A stretch of 64,000 nt of DNA. It comes from Udeniomyces pyricola (taxonomy: Eukaryota; Basidiomycota; Tremellomycetes; Cystofilobasidiales; Mrakiaceae). This document shows positions 33,303-45,175 of this stretch, piece after piece. The first letter of the stretch is position 1. The number at the start of each line of letters is the position of its first letter. The stretch lies in NCBI GenBank assembly GCA_039545295.1, contig BCIK01000003.1, positions 1,358,721 to 1,422,720 on the forward strand, read 5' to 3'. The translations under genes were made by a program, and so were the position numbers. Below the pieces are notes generated by a model. The model saw only the letters and a program-made list of their open reading frames with translations, made no database searches and was not told the DNA's origin.

Positions 33303-36300
33303 TCAACTTTCCGTCGTATCCCAATTCCCACTTCCAGTCCGACTGGCCGCTCGCCCTGTCAAACCGCTCAAGGTCAGATCAACCCTCGAGCTGTTGCGGC
33401 TATTTCGTTGCGATCCGGCGAGAGATGAGATGCTCGCGGGAGGGGTGAGGATGTGGTCATGATCTTCCTCGTAGATGCGGCTCGAACTGCTGGTGCCCGC
33501 AGCCGCCGTCTGACGAGACGAGGCCATTCTGACTTGTTGCGACGGGAGCAGGTCGTCAGGAATATCGTTCCATCCGGAACCGTGGTAACTACTTTGGTGA
33601 GACGTCGCGGCGAGGGTTGATGCAGGAGAAGAGGAAGATGGAAGGGTTCGACCGAGGATGTCCCGGAGCGGGAGGAGATGGAAATCCACCGAGCCTTGCA
33701 CGGATGAGGGCGAGGGTCGACGGGAGGCGGCGCGAGGAGGACCGGTAGAGGGTGAGATGGACGTCGTTGTCGTGGGAAGGGTTGATGTAGGGGGTACCGG
33801 GGAAGGAGCTAGAGAGGAGGAAGTACCAAAGTGAAGGCTCGACTCGTAATCGCCGTGTTCAGAATCGAGACTAGGGCGAACAGAGCTGCCAACCTGGCGA
33901 AAGGCTTTTTTACGGGGTGACGAAGGTGGCGGAGTAGACGCAAAACTTTGAGGAGCAGAGGTTGAGGTCGAAGAAAGATAAAGGTTGCCGGTCGAGGAGG
34001 TGGATAGAACGGCAGGGGAGGATCGAAAGTGTTTGAGAGTTCGGGGACGCTCGGCGTGGGACGTCGTGAGAACGAGCCGCTTAAGGGTACTTAACAGACC
34101 AAAAACTCCACTGCTCTGGGGGGAGGGCCGAGTCCGCAGACTAACCCCTCCAACAAAGGTCTCTTCCTCCGAATCTTCGAGGTCACGTTTCCACCGTTGG
34201 GCCAGACGACGAGGGGAGGCGGCTCGAAAAACGCGACGATTGAGGCGGAAAAGGAGAAAGAGGACAATCGCCAGCAAGACGAGCAGGGTCGCGGCGTAAC
34301 CCCTCCCTGATCCAAACTGTTCAAGTCCCTTCCCGCCAACGCCGTCGAACACTCCCAACCGCAAACGCTCCGGTAGTGTGAGCCAATCTCCGCTGCCAGG
34401 CATCGACGAGCTGGGCGGAAGGGTGGGAACGTCCCTCGAAGCCTCGATGACCATTTTACCGAGAGTCCACGAGATGGCGGTGTCACCAATAGTATCGACC
34501 GACTGGAACGAGGGTCCGAGGTTCTTGTCAGCTGCCATGGACATGGCTTCAGTCTCGGTTGACGAGGGTTCGTTGTAAGAGGACGACGGAAGGAGCTTGC
34601 CTCCACCCTGGTCGATGATGCGTGGGAGACCAATGCCTTCGTGGAGGACATTTACGAGCCACGCCGCCTTGAAGCATTGCATCTGAAGACGCGGAATCTC
34701 GACCTAGAGCGTGGAAACGTGCTCAGAAAGGTCAGTGATTGCGCTTGTGATACGTAACAAAGTCAAGTCAAGATTCGAACGAGTACCCATCATCACTAAC
34801 CTTTGGACCCCACTTGCCAATGTCGATGAGCGTTCCTTCCTTGTCCAACACTTCGCCATCACCCGTGTGGGGCAAAGCGTGCTCACCCTTCCTCTGCCTC
34901 TCGTAATCTTGTTCGATTGTGTTCCATTCTCTCGAACAAAACTCGCTCGCCTTGCGCTCAAACTCTAGGAAATCCCACGCCCCGCCCATTCCGAGAACGT
35001 GCTCGCTAGAGTACCAATACTCTGAAACACCGATGAAGCGTTGTTGGTTGAAGTCAATCTTGGGAGTTGGAAGGCCACCAAAGAGGCAGGTCGAGGGAAG
35101 CGACGTTGGTGACGAAGAGGAGGAGCCGGCCGAGTCGGGGCAAGGGAGGTGCTTGTTGAGGAGAGGCTGGAGCGACTTGAGGCATTGAGGGAAAGACCCG
35201 GTGCCGATAAGGGAGTGGGTCGAGGTAGCATGCTCGACGGAGGCCGGTGATGAGGATGTAAGATGAGAGAGGGGAATCTTGGGCTTCTCGACGAGGGTCA
35301 ATGATTTGGGCAGGCAGGGATCGGGGATAGGAGGCTCGCTCGTCATGACTGCTGTCGTTGCCGTTTGACGTAGACCGGCCTCCCATTCTTCCACCTTGAG
35401 GCCAACATAGCGCTCTCTTGCTTTGTTCGTTCCATAACCGAGCCAGGATGCGACGAACACGTCATAGTCGAGCGCCTCACCCGACAGCAGTCGAAGTCGG
35501 ACAGGTGAAAGGGAATCTTTGTGTCGAACCGCCTCGTCAGGCGAGGGGGCAAAGGCAATCTGAGTCGAAGCTCCTCCCATATCGAGGAATCCATACGTTG
35601 ATACGTCACGGTCGGAGTCGACGGGGAGAGGGGATGTTGCGTACAAGGAACGCGAGGCCGTCGGAACCAGCGCGTCTGGATTACCAAACCCATCCATGAG
35701 GTAGTTGACGGCGACCCAGCCCCAGAGGCCCTCTTCCTCTCCGCTCACGATCCGAACACTTTCTCCGCAAGGACCCAAGTCGCCTTGGGCGTCGAGCCGG
35801 AAGGGATAGTCGTCTCGCAGGACATCGCAAGTCGTGCTAATGATGGCGTCTGAGAGCTCAGTGGGGAGCAGCCGCATGCCTGCGGTAGCGAGGATGTAGA
35901 TGGGCGTTTGAGAGTGGAGGGATGGGGGGATTGACTGAAGAGCATGCTCAAGAAGGGGTAAGAGATATTCGGAGACGGTCGTGCGGTCAATGGGTCCTGT
36001 CGCGAGACTCGATATGCCTAGCCAGAGTGTGGGATTGGAAGGAAGGGGGCGAAAGCAAGAATGCGGTGATACATCCGAGTTTCAGTCGGTCGGTCAGTCA
36101 AGTCACTCTTGGTACCGATCGGACAGCGTATGTGCAAATGAAATCATGGAGATGACTGCATCAAGGGACGGATACGGGTGTAGGCACGGAATCGTGAGAT
36201 GTTGGGACATGGACTGTGCTTCACGATGAATCCATATTGGGTGGAGGAGGGGATACAAGACAGAGACCGTTCGTTCGCCTGCGGTTCGGCCACTTGCCGC

Positions 36301-36642
36301 CGTATCTCCCTTCGCTTCCTCGCACGCCAGTGACGGTCGACTGGATGGATGCTGACGCTTTCTTCCAGCCAATACCCTTGACTTACCTGGCTCAACCTTT
36401 TTCTGCCATTCTCCAGCACTCTCGCTCACGCCCTTTTCGACGCGTGGCAGCCGTCGGAGCCCATCCTGAGCGGAGCCCTTGCCTTTGCTTTGGGCGGTCG
36501 ACCCCCAACGGGTGTCATAGGCTTCTTCGCGTTCGACGCGCGGGTCGCGCCACGAGTAGATCTGGAGTCGGGATCCCGACGACCCAGCATCGACGACGAG
36601 GGCATATTGACGATGAGAAATGGAGGGAATCGAAGGAGGCAT
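33303..36642 (-). CDS. YND1: Membrane apyrase / nucleoside diphosphatase (GDA1-CD39 family, Ynd1 type)
   Basis: Golgi-type apyrases hydrolyse the NDPs released by lumenal glycosyltransferases so that nucleotide-sugar import can continue. Exons 36642-36387, 36017-34801 and 34703-33303 give 957 residues. Apyrase conserved regions are visible: VVDAGSSGSRLQIY (ACR1, residues ~14-27), YILATAGMRLLP (ACR2), GEEEGLWGWVAVNYLM (ACR3), YGFLDMGGASTQIAF (ACR4) and DTIGDTAISWTLGKM (ACR5). A single transmembrane helix (GYAATLLVLLAIVLFLLFRL) lies near residue 620-640, after the catalytic part, which is the Ynd1 rather than the Gda1 topology. A Ser-rich cytoplasmic tail of over 300 residues follows, longer than in yeast Ynd1 (about 630 residues in total). 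No N-terminal signal is evident, as in Ynd1. The annotated ATG is the first in frame before ACR1. Confidence 0.92.
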
Positions 36643-37574
36643 CGCGTTGGGAAAGAGAAGGAGACCGGGTGACAACAGGCCGAGCGGGAGGAAAGATGGG
36701 TGGAGGAGGGACCGCTAGAGCCTGAAGGTTTCGAAGGAAGGATGATCGAAGGCCAGCCTCCGAACGGTAAGAGGACAGGCGGGAGGAGGAAGAGGAGAAC
36801 GAGGAGAATGAGGAGGACAAGGGATGACTGGAAGGCAGTGCCAAAGACAGGGGACGAGGAAGGGGTCGAAGAGGTCGGGAGTCAGGTTTCAAGAGGGATG
36901 ATGAGATATGAGGGACAAGTTAGTCCAGCCATTGTTTTAATTTATGATCACTTGATCAATCCAAACCGACGAACGTATACTTATAATATTATATATTAAT
37001 ATATACCTCCTCCTCCACACCACAAATCGACTCAGCCTGCAGATCCGTACAACATATATATACGTATATATACATATACATACATATACACATACATATA
37101 CACATACATATACACATACATATACACATACATATACACATACATATACACATACATATACACATACATATANNNNNNNNNNNNNNNNNNNNNNNNNNNN
37201 NNNNNNNNNNNNNNNNNNNNNNNNNNNNNNNNNNNNNNNNNNNNNNNNNNNNNNNNNNNNNNNNNNNNNNNNNNNNNNNNNNNNNNNNNNNNNNNNNNNN
37301 NNNNNNNNNNNNNNNNNNNNNNNNNNNNNNNNNNNNNNNNNNNNNNNNNNNNNNNNNACATACATATACACATACATATACACATACATATACACATACA
37401 TATACACATACATATACACATACATATACACATACATATACACATACATATACACATTCATATACACATTCATATACACATTCATGTTCATATTCATATG
37501 GATATGGATACATCTCATCTCAATCCAATCCAATCCAATCCATACACACATCCAAATCATCATCATCATCATCA
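36643..37574. other. Intergenic region with satellite repeat and assembly gap
   Basis: This contains the YND1 promoter, the tandem repeat at about 37045-37490 and the 3' UTR of the F-box-like gene. Apart from the repeat, 36643-36950 is purine-rich with no exon seen. Confidence 0.5.
37045..37490. repeat. 12-bp tandem repeat interrupted by a 185-base N gap
   Basis: Units of catacatataca are repeated head to tail on both sides of an N run at 37173-37357. The right edge changes to ACATTCATAT variants. The gap size may be a placeholder, so the true array length is unknown. Open frames reading Met-Tyr-Val-Tyr through it are artefacts. Confidence 0.9.
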
Positions 37575-39533
37575 TCACGACGTCTTCCTCGCTTCCATCC
37601 TCAACCCACCCAAAGGTCCTAGCCGCAGGTACGTCTCCCGCTCCCACGTATTCTTAGACTTGAGCTCCGACGTCCTCAGCCGCTTCTGCTTCTCCTCGGC
37701 CAGAGCCGCGTCTGCAACCTCACTCAGCTCTTCCGCACTCACATAGGGCCAGATACGATCCGAGCCATCTTCTGACCTGTCGTCAAGCGTTCCTTCCCCG
37801 CCGCTCGCCATAGCGCCGACAAGATAGACCGAGACCTTTTCTCCCATCTCCTCGTCCGACGCGAGCATATCGACGAGCCGTTGACTGAACGAAATGCCGT
37901 CTGCTTGCCCTTCGAACGGAAGTTGAGAAAGGGTTGCCATCCTCGGTAGATAGATGCAGATCCGGGCAAACTCATGCAGGGGTGGCGAAAGGAAGACTGC
38001 AGGTGACGGCAAGGGATCAACATAGTTTGGGACAAGCCGAATCGAGAGCGTCTTCAGACGCGTAGCAGGCGAGGGTATGATGGCAAGATCCGCAAACGCC
38101 TTGTCAAGATCCTGGTGGAGGGTTGATTCAGGTGGGTGGAGGGAATCCGAGAGTTCCGAGAACAAGGCCACCGTGGGATGTCGGACCGATACCGCCAGCT
38201 GAGTCAGCCCGAGCTGTTTGAGATGCTGACGCGATGATGAATTGGTACAAAGATCGAGAGGAAGCCCAAGGTTAAGGGTCGTGAGTTTTGAGCCGGAGGG
38301 GATGAGTTGGAGGCCGAATTTAAATGCCCGGGTGGGATGCACGAAGGGATTGGCCGAGTGCGGAAACGTAGGGAGGATGGATAGAGATTCAAGTCGCGTC
38401 AAAGACGGAGCTCGAATGACCGAGTCTGTGTGATATATCGATCGTCAGACGATAGGGACCTTGTGGTAAGCGACATGATGCGTCAAGACGGCAGTTATGG
38501 ATCGGTAGACAAAGGGCTCACATATGTCGGTAGTGTCCCGAAAGCCATCGAGCAAAGTGAGCGTCCGGATGAAGGGCAACGCATGGAAATCGCCTGTATA
38601 ACGATGGATTCTCAGGGTCGTTGAGCCCCTTGGACAACTGTCAAACGGACCAAGAATGCCCGGATCCGATAGCTCACCATCTTCGATCAGGGCAAGAAAG
38701 TTGACCCATGGCTGATACCCTCCAACGATGACGTCTGCATCGGACGGATCAATCAAGGGCGGTATATATATGATCTGTCAGATAAGCTTGGTGTCTGGCC
38801 GCGTATGTGTGCTTGATCGACATGAGCATGGGCCGGTGCCCTCGTACCTCTCCACAGGCGTGGCCTGAGAATCGACCACCACTCTCTGGATAGCCGAAGC
38901 CATCGCCAACTGCTGATTGGGTACAGATTCGCGCTGACTGACTCGCCATTGAGGGAGAGATAGTTTGGATTTGCTGGATTGAGCGGGGATCGTCGCTGAA
39001 TGGCCGCCAACTCGGCACGGGTCGGCTGGATATATGGGTTAAGGAGAATGGGGGGAGGTAAGACAAGTCTGATGTGGGCTCGGTGGGCAGGATGGACAGG
39101 AAGGATGGCGTCAGATGACCTCTCTTTGGGCTGAACGTATGGATGATCGGACAAGACCTATAAGCGACGAACGAGCGAGATTCATCGAGCGCCATAAGGA
39201 GGATCTTTTCTCTGAGTTCATAGGGCAGTTGGTTAAGGGGGAAACCCTTGTTGGTGGTAAAGACCTGAGCATGGACGGGGCAAGGTACGTTGAGCATTAA
39301 AGATAGGCAACCCGGTGAGGCCGGGCCTGGATGGCATCGGATTGAAAGGAGATCCAAGGCTGGGGCAAGGCATTGATGGAGGTGTGGTTGTGTGGCTGGC
39401 GTTGGCTAACCTTGTTGCCGATTTGGAAAGAGACGGATGAGTTGGTGGCCTGGATGGCATTAGTGAGTCCGATGGCAAGGTTGGAGGTCGTCTCGATGAT
39501 GGCAGGGGCGAGGAGTGGGATGAGAAAGGCCAT
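37575..39533 (-). CDS. F-box-like protein
   Basis: Likely a substrate adaptor of an SCF ubiquitin ligase. The start is MAFLIPLLAPAIIETTSNLA at 39533; exon 1 ends at 39411 and exon 2 begins at 39264 with GFPLNQLPYELREKILLMAL, a recognisable F-box start. The typical second half of an F-box (LSREWWSILRPRLW, near 38920-38865) lies in another frame, so an intron or sequence error falls between about 39070 and 38930 and I could not place it. Later exons are clear: 38774-38522 (PPLIDPSDADVIVGGYQPWV...) joined by GTGAGC...cacacag to 38425-37575. The C-terminal half has Leu-rich stretches (LESLSILPTF, LTTLNLGLPLDL, LKTLSIRLVP), suggesting irregular leucine-rich repeats. No specific orthologue is recognised. 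Confidence 0.65.
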
Positions 39534-39699
39534 TGGATGATGACGCTACTAGTATGGAAATATCAACGTTGGAGTGATAGTAGCAGTACTAGCTAGTTAG
39601 TGGTTGAGAGTAATGATGAGGAAGCAGCGACTGATGATGTATCATGATGATCACATATCAATGGATGTTAATCAACAGTCCAGCAGTAATGGATGATAT

Positions 39700-39730
<31 letters not shown>

Positions 39731-40043
39731 ATATATACATGTGTATACATATTATATTACATGATCATGCTGCATCCACAGCTGCCAACCGCCCCCGCGA
39801 CCTTCGGTGGCCGGTTCATCGGGCCTTGCAGCTTGGAGATGTTGCAGCCTGTTTATTGGCCCCGGTTGGATTCGGCCCTGTAGCCGGTGGTAGACTGAAG
39901 CTGGCGCTGATCATCCATCATCATCATCATCATCATCCTCATCAACCGCTCCCTGTCTCATAACATCATCATCGTCCCAGCTTGCATCATCATATACACC
40001 CATTCTTATTCCATATACATCACCATCTACCTGCCCTCCTCAC
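39534..40043. promoter_or_regulatory. Divergent promoter with (TA)n/(GT)n microsatellite
   Basis: It separates the F-box-like gene (-) from the small mitochondrial-type gene (+). A (TA)n run followed by GTGTGTGT lies at about 39698-39735. Next to it is a GC-rich block with GGCCGG (39809-39814) and TTGCAGC twice, and an ATC trinucleotide run near 39915-39938. Confidence 0.5.
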
Positions 40044-40638
40044 ATGTCATTCCCCGTTCGATCCATCGCCTTCGCTCGCCTAGCGTATACCCGGGCCATT
40101 GCTACCTCGGTTACCCTTCGAGCAGAACCGACCGATTCAGGCTACAGGGAAAACTCTGTCAAAGCTGAACCTCAACGTTCCCGTCAAGGTGACGAGAACG
40201 GTCACAAGGTCAGTCCGTCCTCATCCATATTACCACCCTCTGATTTCAGGGAACAGTGTCCCTTGCCATATCCGTCCTCCCTTCGATGTCTTGCAAACAG
40301 GCCACACTCACGCCGTCCTCCGCCTGCCTCTCCCTGACTGATTTAATGTCCAGACCGATGACGTTGCCGCAACCGATGCGGCCTTTGAGAGCGGCTCATC
40401 CAACCCAGCAGATGCGACCAAGAAGATAGAGCAAGAGGTAGGCACTCTTCATCTTTCCCATCGAGAGTTGATCATGTTTTGATGCGAAATCAACGTAACG
40501 TTGCTCGACTCTTTGCCTGGGTCCCCTCTTTGCCTCGCTCCACAGTCGGGCGAATCGATGCAAGGTACTCCTGCGGACGCCAAGGCATCGAAGCCCAAAG
40601 GCGGACAGTCCAACGCGACGGATGACGCAAAGCCGTGA
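40044..40638 (+). CDS. Small hydrophilic protein with probable mitochondrial presequence
   Basis: Exons 40044-40208, 40354-40437 and 40546-40638 give 113 residues, all in phase 0. The first ~27 residues (MSFPVRSIAFARLAYTRAIA) are basic, hydroxylated and acid-free, typical of import signals. The remainder is very hydrophilic and rich in Asp, Lys, Ser and Gly (TDDVAATDAAFESGSSNPAD, KKIEQESGESMQGTPADAKA), probably disordered. It resembles fungal lineage-specific small mitochondrial proteins of unknown role. Function cannot be assigned. Confidence 0.7.
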
Positions 40639-41046
40639 AGTGGGGTGTTTGGAGCAGGCTACTACTGGGCATGTAAACATATAGTTGTAGATACTTTGGC
40701 AATATAGGCGATGTCTATGATATCTCCACCGGTCGACTCTAGTTTGATGGTCCTCGACTGGATGGATGGATGGATGGTGCCGATGAGGGTCAGCAGTCTA
40801 TGTCATCCGGCCTGAAGGCTGTGTGTATGATATCATGTATGGACATCTATATGTGTATTGGTACGTCATGTAGCGTACGACACCATGATGGGGTGAATTT
40901 GTATGTGGATGGATGGATGGATGGACGATGACGATCTCTCTTGAGATAAACATATATATCATATTCTCACGTTGAATGTTAAAACACCGGCTGCTGTGAC
41001 GCGACGTCGACTTGAGTTGGCATGGTCGACCCGCCTGAAGGATCGG
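40639..41046. other. Intergenic region between two plus-strand genes
   Basis: It contains GGAT repeats (about 40761-40775 and 40907-40924) and a TATATA element at 40950-40960 upstream of the next gene. No exon is seen. Confidence 0.45.
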
Positions 41047-41242
41047 ATGGACCCTCTTCCTGTTCAGTACCCAGCAATCCTCCCCCTGCGTCTCGACATG
41101 CCTCGCGCAGCTGCCCCATCAAATTCTCGCTCAAAGCCTTCTTGTGTCCAGCCTCATTCTCCCCACTCGTCCGACCTGTCCGACCTGTCCGACCTGTCCG
41201 ACCCTGCCATGGCAGATGGCCATGACTATGGCGATGATGACA

Positions 41243-41274
<32 letters not shown>

Positions 41275-44200
41275 CCTCTGGCGCTGTCAGCCGACATTCT
41301 ACCCGCTCCTTCGCCCCGCCCTAAGCGCCGTGTCGCTGCGACCAAGACTTATGGGAATCGCAAGCGGCCAACGACTACCACAAGTCCACCGTCTCCCCGG
41401 AGAAGCTCCGGTCGACAGATCTCCTACAAGGAGGACTCCTCCTCGGATGACGACACGCGATCGCCCTTGTCCGACTCGGACTCGTCGACACCGTCTCAAC
41501 GTCCGCCTCCTCGAAAGGCTAACGTACCCAACGCTAAACGCACTACCAAGAAAATTATCCCCACTAAACCTGGTCACTCTCCAATAAAATCTATCACCCC
41601 TCACGCCCTCCAACCCACCAAGTCTCAAACCATTCCTTCATCTCAGGCCTCCTCATCATCCTCCTCTCGGCCCCAGCCTCCCCTCCTGTCGTCGTCATCA
41701 ACCGTCTACGAAGGCGATGCCACGATTACCGTGCCCAAAAAGAGAAAAACACATTCATCAGACCTCCGGTCCGAACTGCCTATTTCTCCACGCAAAAGGC
41801 ATGCACCTGCTGTGCAATCCCAAGCCAAGGCTCCGCGAGGGCTGGGACCATCTAGCTCCAACTCTGGCTTGTGGGCAGGCTTTGACTCGAGTCAAGTATC
41901 ATTCAAGTCATCCTCCGGTGCTCTCTCTCAACCGGACACCTGGTCTATCGCTCGGCTCGGGCCTGTCGTATGGGTCCGGTTGGACGCATCGGGAAGACTT
42001 GCCCCTCGACCGGAGGTTCCCGCGACAGTTCGAGAGCCAAAGGGTTTTTGGTGGCCAGCTTTGGTAAGCGTCTGTCCAAGATGAAAACCCAATAGATTTA
42101 ATCAACATCCGTTGTTGACTCAACTTTGTGCGTTTCGTAGCGAGATTTGCCCAACGTCAAGATCCGAGGCGATAAATGCGTTGTTAGGCTTCTGATGCCA
42201 ATCTCGGGCGAGGCGCAGTCAGGCTCGTGAGTACCAACCTATCGCTTCTCAAGGCTATCATCCCAAACTTGAGTCACTAGACCTGTGCTCAAGTTGGTTT
42301 TTGCATCCTGTCATCGTAGCCGCCTCACGGTTCAAGGTCTCTCAGCTCGCTCCATCCAGAGCTTCCGAACTTCTACCCAACGCGTCAGATTCAACTCCAA
42401 GACTTATGTCGAGGGTCCCTTGTCTCCGCCCTCATCCCCAGATCGATCTTCACCTTTGTCCATGTCTCCCACGCGCAAGTCGTCTCCGTCTCGTCCGGCG
42501 TTCGATCCATCTGCTGTGAATCCTGCAGACTTTGAATCTCTCGTCAAGCGAGCCGAGGCGATAGAGCGTGCGGCAATGGCTGCCGAATTTGCCGATACAG
42601 ACTCAGACGACGACGAAGATGCAGATGCAGGCGAAGGCGAGAGCAGCGAGGACGAACTCATGCTCTTGGACAAGGAGAAGGGCAAGGGCAGGCAAGGCCA
42701 AAGTCGGCCCTCGGGGAGACGCAAAGGACAGCAGCGAGGGATCCGTCCAGAGAGTACCAGCGACGACGATGATGCCATTGCAAGCGCTCAAATGGAGGAG
42801 ATCCGCATGGCATCTCAACTACAACGGGAAGAGGAGGCCGAGGAAGGGTACGTGTCAGATTGTTTGGCTCTTGCGACGTTTCTCCCTGCCATCTATTCGA
42901 TGTGTCCCTAACACACCTCATCTTCCCCTTTGCATGATCAATGCAGGGCACACATATCTTATGAGCCGGAAGATCGGGTCCTCATCTTCCGTGAGAAGCA
43001 TTGGTGGGGTGCCATCATCGCTGGTCATTCAGTTCAACGCAACGGACGGACTTGCTACCCTTGCCGAACTGCTACCGGTTCGAGCAACAAGATTATCGAT
43101 CAAAGAAATATCCGAGGCATGGATCAACTTTACAAGATAGATCGCGAAGTAGGTGGCTTGACGACTTCTGTTTCCTTTTCTCGGATGCTGCTCATCTACC
43201 GTTTAATTTACGAGCCATTTCGATACCTCTTTTTCGCCCTTCAGCCCTGGGGTGCACTCGCAGTCATCGTCAACTCTGATCAACGCCCTTCGAGCTCTGC
43301 TCCTCCGCCTCAAGCACATGAGCGGGGGCCAACACCACCCCCATCTGCCTTCCCCTCGTTCTCTTCTGATCTCGATTTGTGGGAGCAAGTCGTCCTTTGC
43401 CGTCCAACGCTCTCTCGAATCATCAAGGGCGAGTACAAGCCTGCGCTCGGGGCTCATCGCGACTTTATCAGAAAGGGCGCCAAGCTGTCTCAGGGCAAGG
43501 CGATGGGCGTCGGTGAAGCCGAGTATGGGTGCCTGACAGCGAATGAGGTGGAGAAGTGGGTGATCCCCGAGCTCAAGAGATGGGTCGACGGCACGGAAAA
43601 GTATGCCCGATCCGTCGCAGATCCAACGGAAGAAGGGGAACATGAAGAGAGAGGTGAAAACGATGGCGGCGTGACGATCCGGGGTCTAGAAGACGATAGC
43701 TCAGCAGAAGGAAAGGTGTGTCTAAAGATTGTGAATCTACCAGTCGTGTCGTTAAAAAGAGAAACTTTCATTGACTCAAGCTTTGTTCGTTTTTTTTATT
43801 CTCTGCCAATTCTTACATCTGTGTGTTTTTTTTTCTTTCTTTTTTTTCTTTCTTTTTTTGCCCCTAGGAAACCGCTTTTCGCCCTCGACCTCTCGGAGAC
43901 GCCGACTACGAACGTATCCGTCAAGGTCCCAACCTCGGCAACTACATTCTGGACCTGCTTTTACCCCAGACTCTCATCGAGCTCGTTGTCCTCGAACACA
44001 ACCTTCGTGACCCTGCTGTCTTCCCACCGAGCAATGGTCCAATCGTCGACTCGGCCATGATCCCTTCGTCGCCCGTCTCGATCACACTTTTGTCGAGCCA
44101 ATCGACCACGATCGGGGAAGATGCGGCTGTTCTCTCGCTACCTTTGGCTTCACCCTTGGACAAGCCTCTACCACTCGAGCTTTCGCCCTCCATCGCTTCC

Positions 44201-44860
44201 AAAGACCCACTCATTCCCGTGCCTTCTCACTCCCCACCAGTCGATCCATCACCCAGCACTGAGCCAGCCTTCCCGCCCTCCTCTGGCGTCGTCGTCGCAA
44301 ACGATGAGGGTCTCCTTGACTTCCCCACCTCTTACCAGACATACCGCTCTGATGAATCTCTGGAACGGCTAACCGTTGATCCTTCAGACCATTCTGCCTC
44401 TGCCATCATCACCCCCACGACCCCTATGGCTTCTTCCCAACCTCTGGCCGCGTCCACCCCTTGGACTTCCTTTGGGTCGATGATGACGGCTGAGCATGAG
44501 CAAGCCATCTACGATCACGCCGTCGAGCTCCTCTCGCGTGAGACGCCCAACAACGATGATTTTTATTGGCTCCAAGCACTCCATCGGCAGCGTCTCGATC
44601 GGTTAGAGCACGCTCATCGAGCCAAGGAGGCCGAGCGCCGGCAAAGGCAGCAACAGCAGCAGTACAAGAAACCGTCGTCCACCTTGGACCTCGTCGAGGT
44701 CGACAAGGTCTTGGTTGCCGCGAGGAAGGCGGTCGAGTTGATGAACCGGAGCTTGGGCGGACCGGATGAGGATCAAGAGAAAGACGAAGAACGGATAGGG
44801 AGGAGCGATTGGGGTCGATCGAGAAGGAGATTGGGGCCTTCGAAGAGTATGAAGGAATGA
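41047..44860 (+). CDS. PWWP-like chromatin-associated protein
   Basis: Exons 41047-42063, 42141-42226, 42320-42847, 42947-43148, 43245-43715 and 43868-44860 give 1098 residues; all phases agree. The N-terminus is disordered with an Asp tract (residues ~60-77) and basic patches (KRRVAATKT, VPKKRKTH). A PWWP-like module begins near residue 307: VVWVRLDASGRLAP, then KGFWWPAL joined by the first intron to RDLPNVKIRGDKCVVRL. A second module near 545 reads YEPEDRVLIFREKHWWGAII. Acidic stretches (DTDSDDDEDADAGEGESSED) lie between them. A conserved-looking helical block around 768-810 (RPLGDADYERIRQGPNLGNY, LPQTLIELVVLEHNLRD) follows. PWWP modules bind methylated histone tails and DNA, so a nuclear chromatin reader is inferred. 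In-frame ATGs at 41098 and 41209 are alternative starts. Confidence 0.75.
41227..41275 (+). repeat. GATGAC hexamer repeat coding poly-Asp
   Basis: The run of (gatgac)-type hexamers codes the Asp tract in the PWWP-like protein. It follows a triple repeat of cgacctgtc-type units at 41168-41202 coding S-D-L. Confidence 0.85.
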
Positions 44861-45175
44861 GGCAGTTAAAGTGTCTCAAACCTCCCCCTCCAGCTTTCTC
44901 GGCTGACAGGTTCAGTCAGTCATCGAGGTCCGTTGTCTGTTACTTTGCACAGTCTTGTTGAAATGGAAGTAGCTCTCCTATGAGACGAAAAGGAAAGAGA
45001 GAAAGAGAGAAAGAGAGAAAGAAAAAGACCATAAAATCGTAGCAGTCCCTCCATATCCAGACCCTTCCATCAAGCAAAGTAGAACTGTACAAGAGGAAGA
45101 TGGGAACAAACAAAAAAAAGGGAGGAGAGTATCCGGAGAAAATCCCGTCGAGGTTGGCGAGTGAGCGACTGGACA
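44861..45175. other. Convergent intergenic region
   Basis: Between the 3' ends of the PWWP-like gene (+) and RPT5 (-). A GAGAAA repeat lies at about 44995-45022. No exon is seen. Confidence 0.5.

Noticed and set aside
37045..37490. Regular repeats that could suggest a CRISPR array
   Set aside because: Units are contiguous 12-mers without spacers in a eukaryotic genome; this is a microsatellite.
36937..37647. Long minus-strand frames reading Met-Tyr-Val-Tyr repeats through the N gap
   Set aside because: They are translations of the 12-bp satellite and of unknown bases, not genes.
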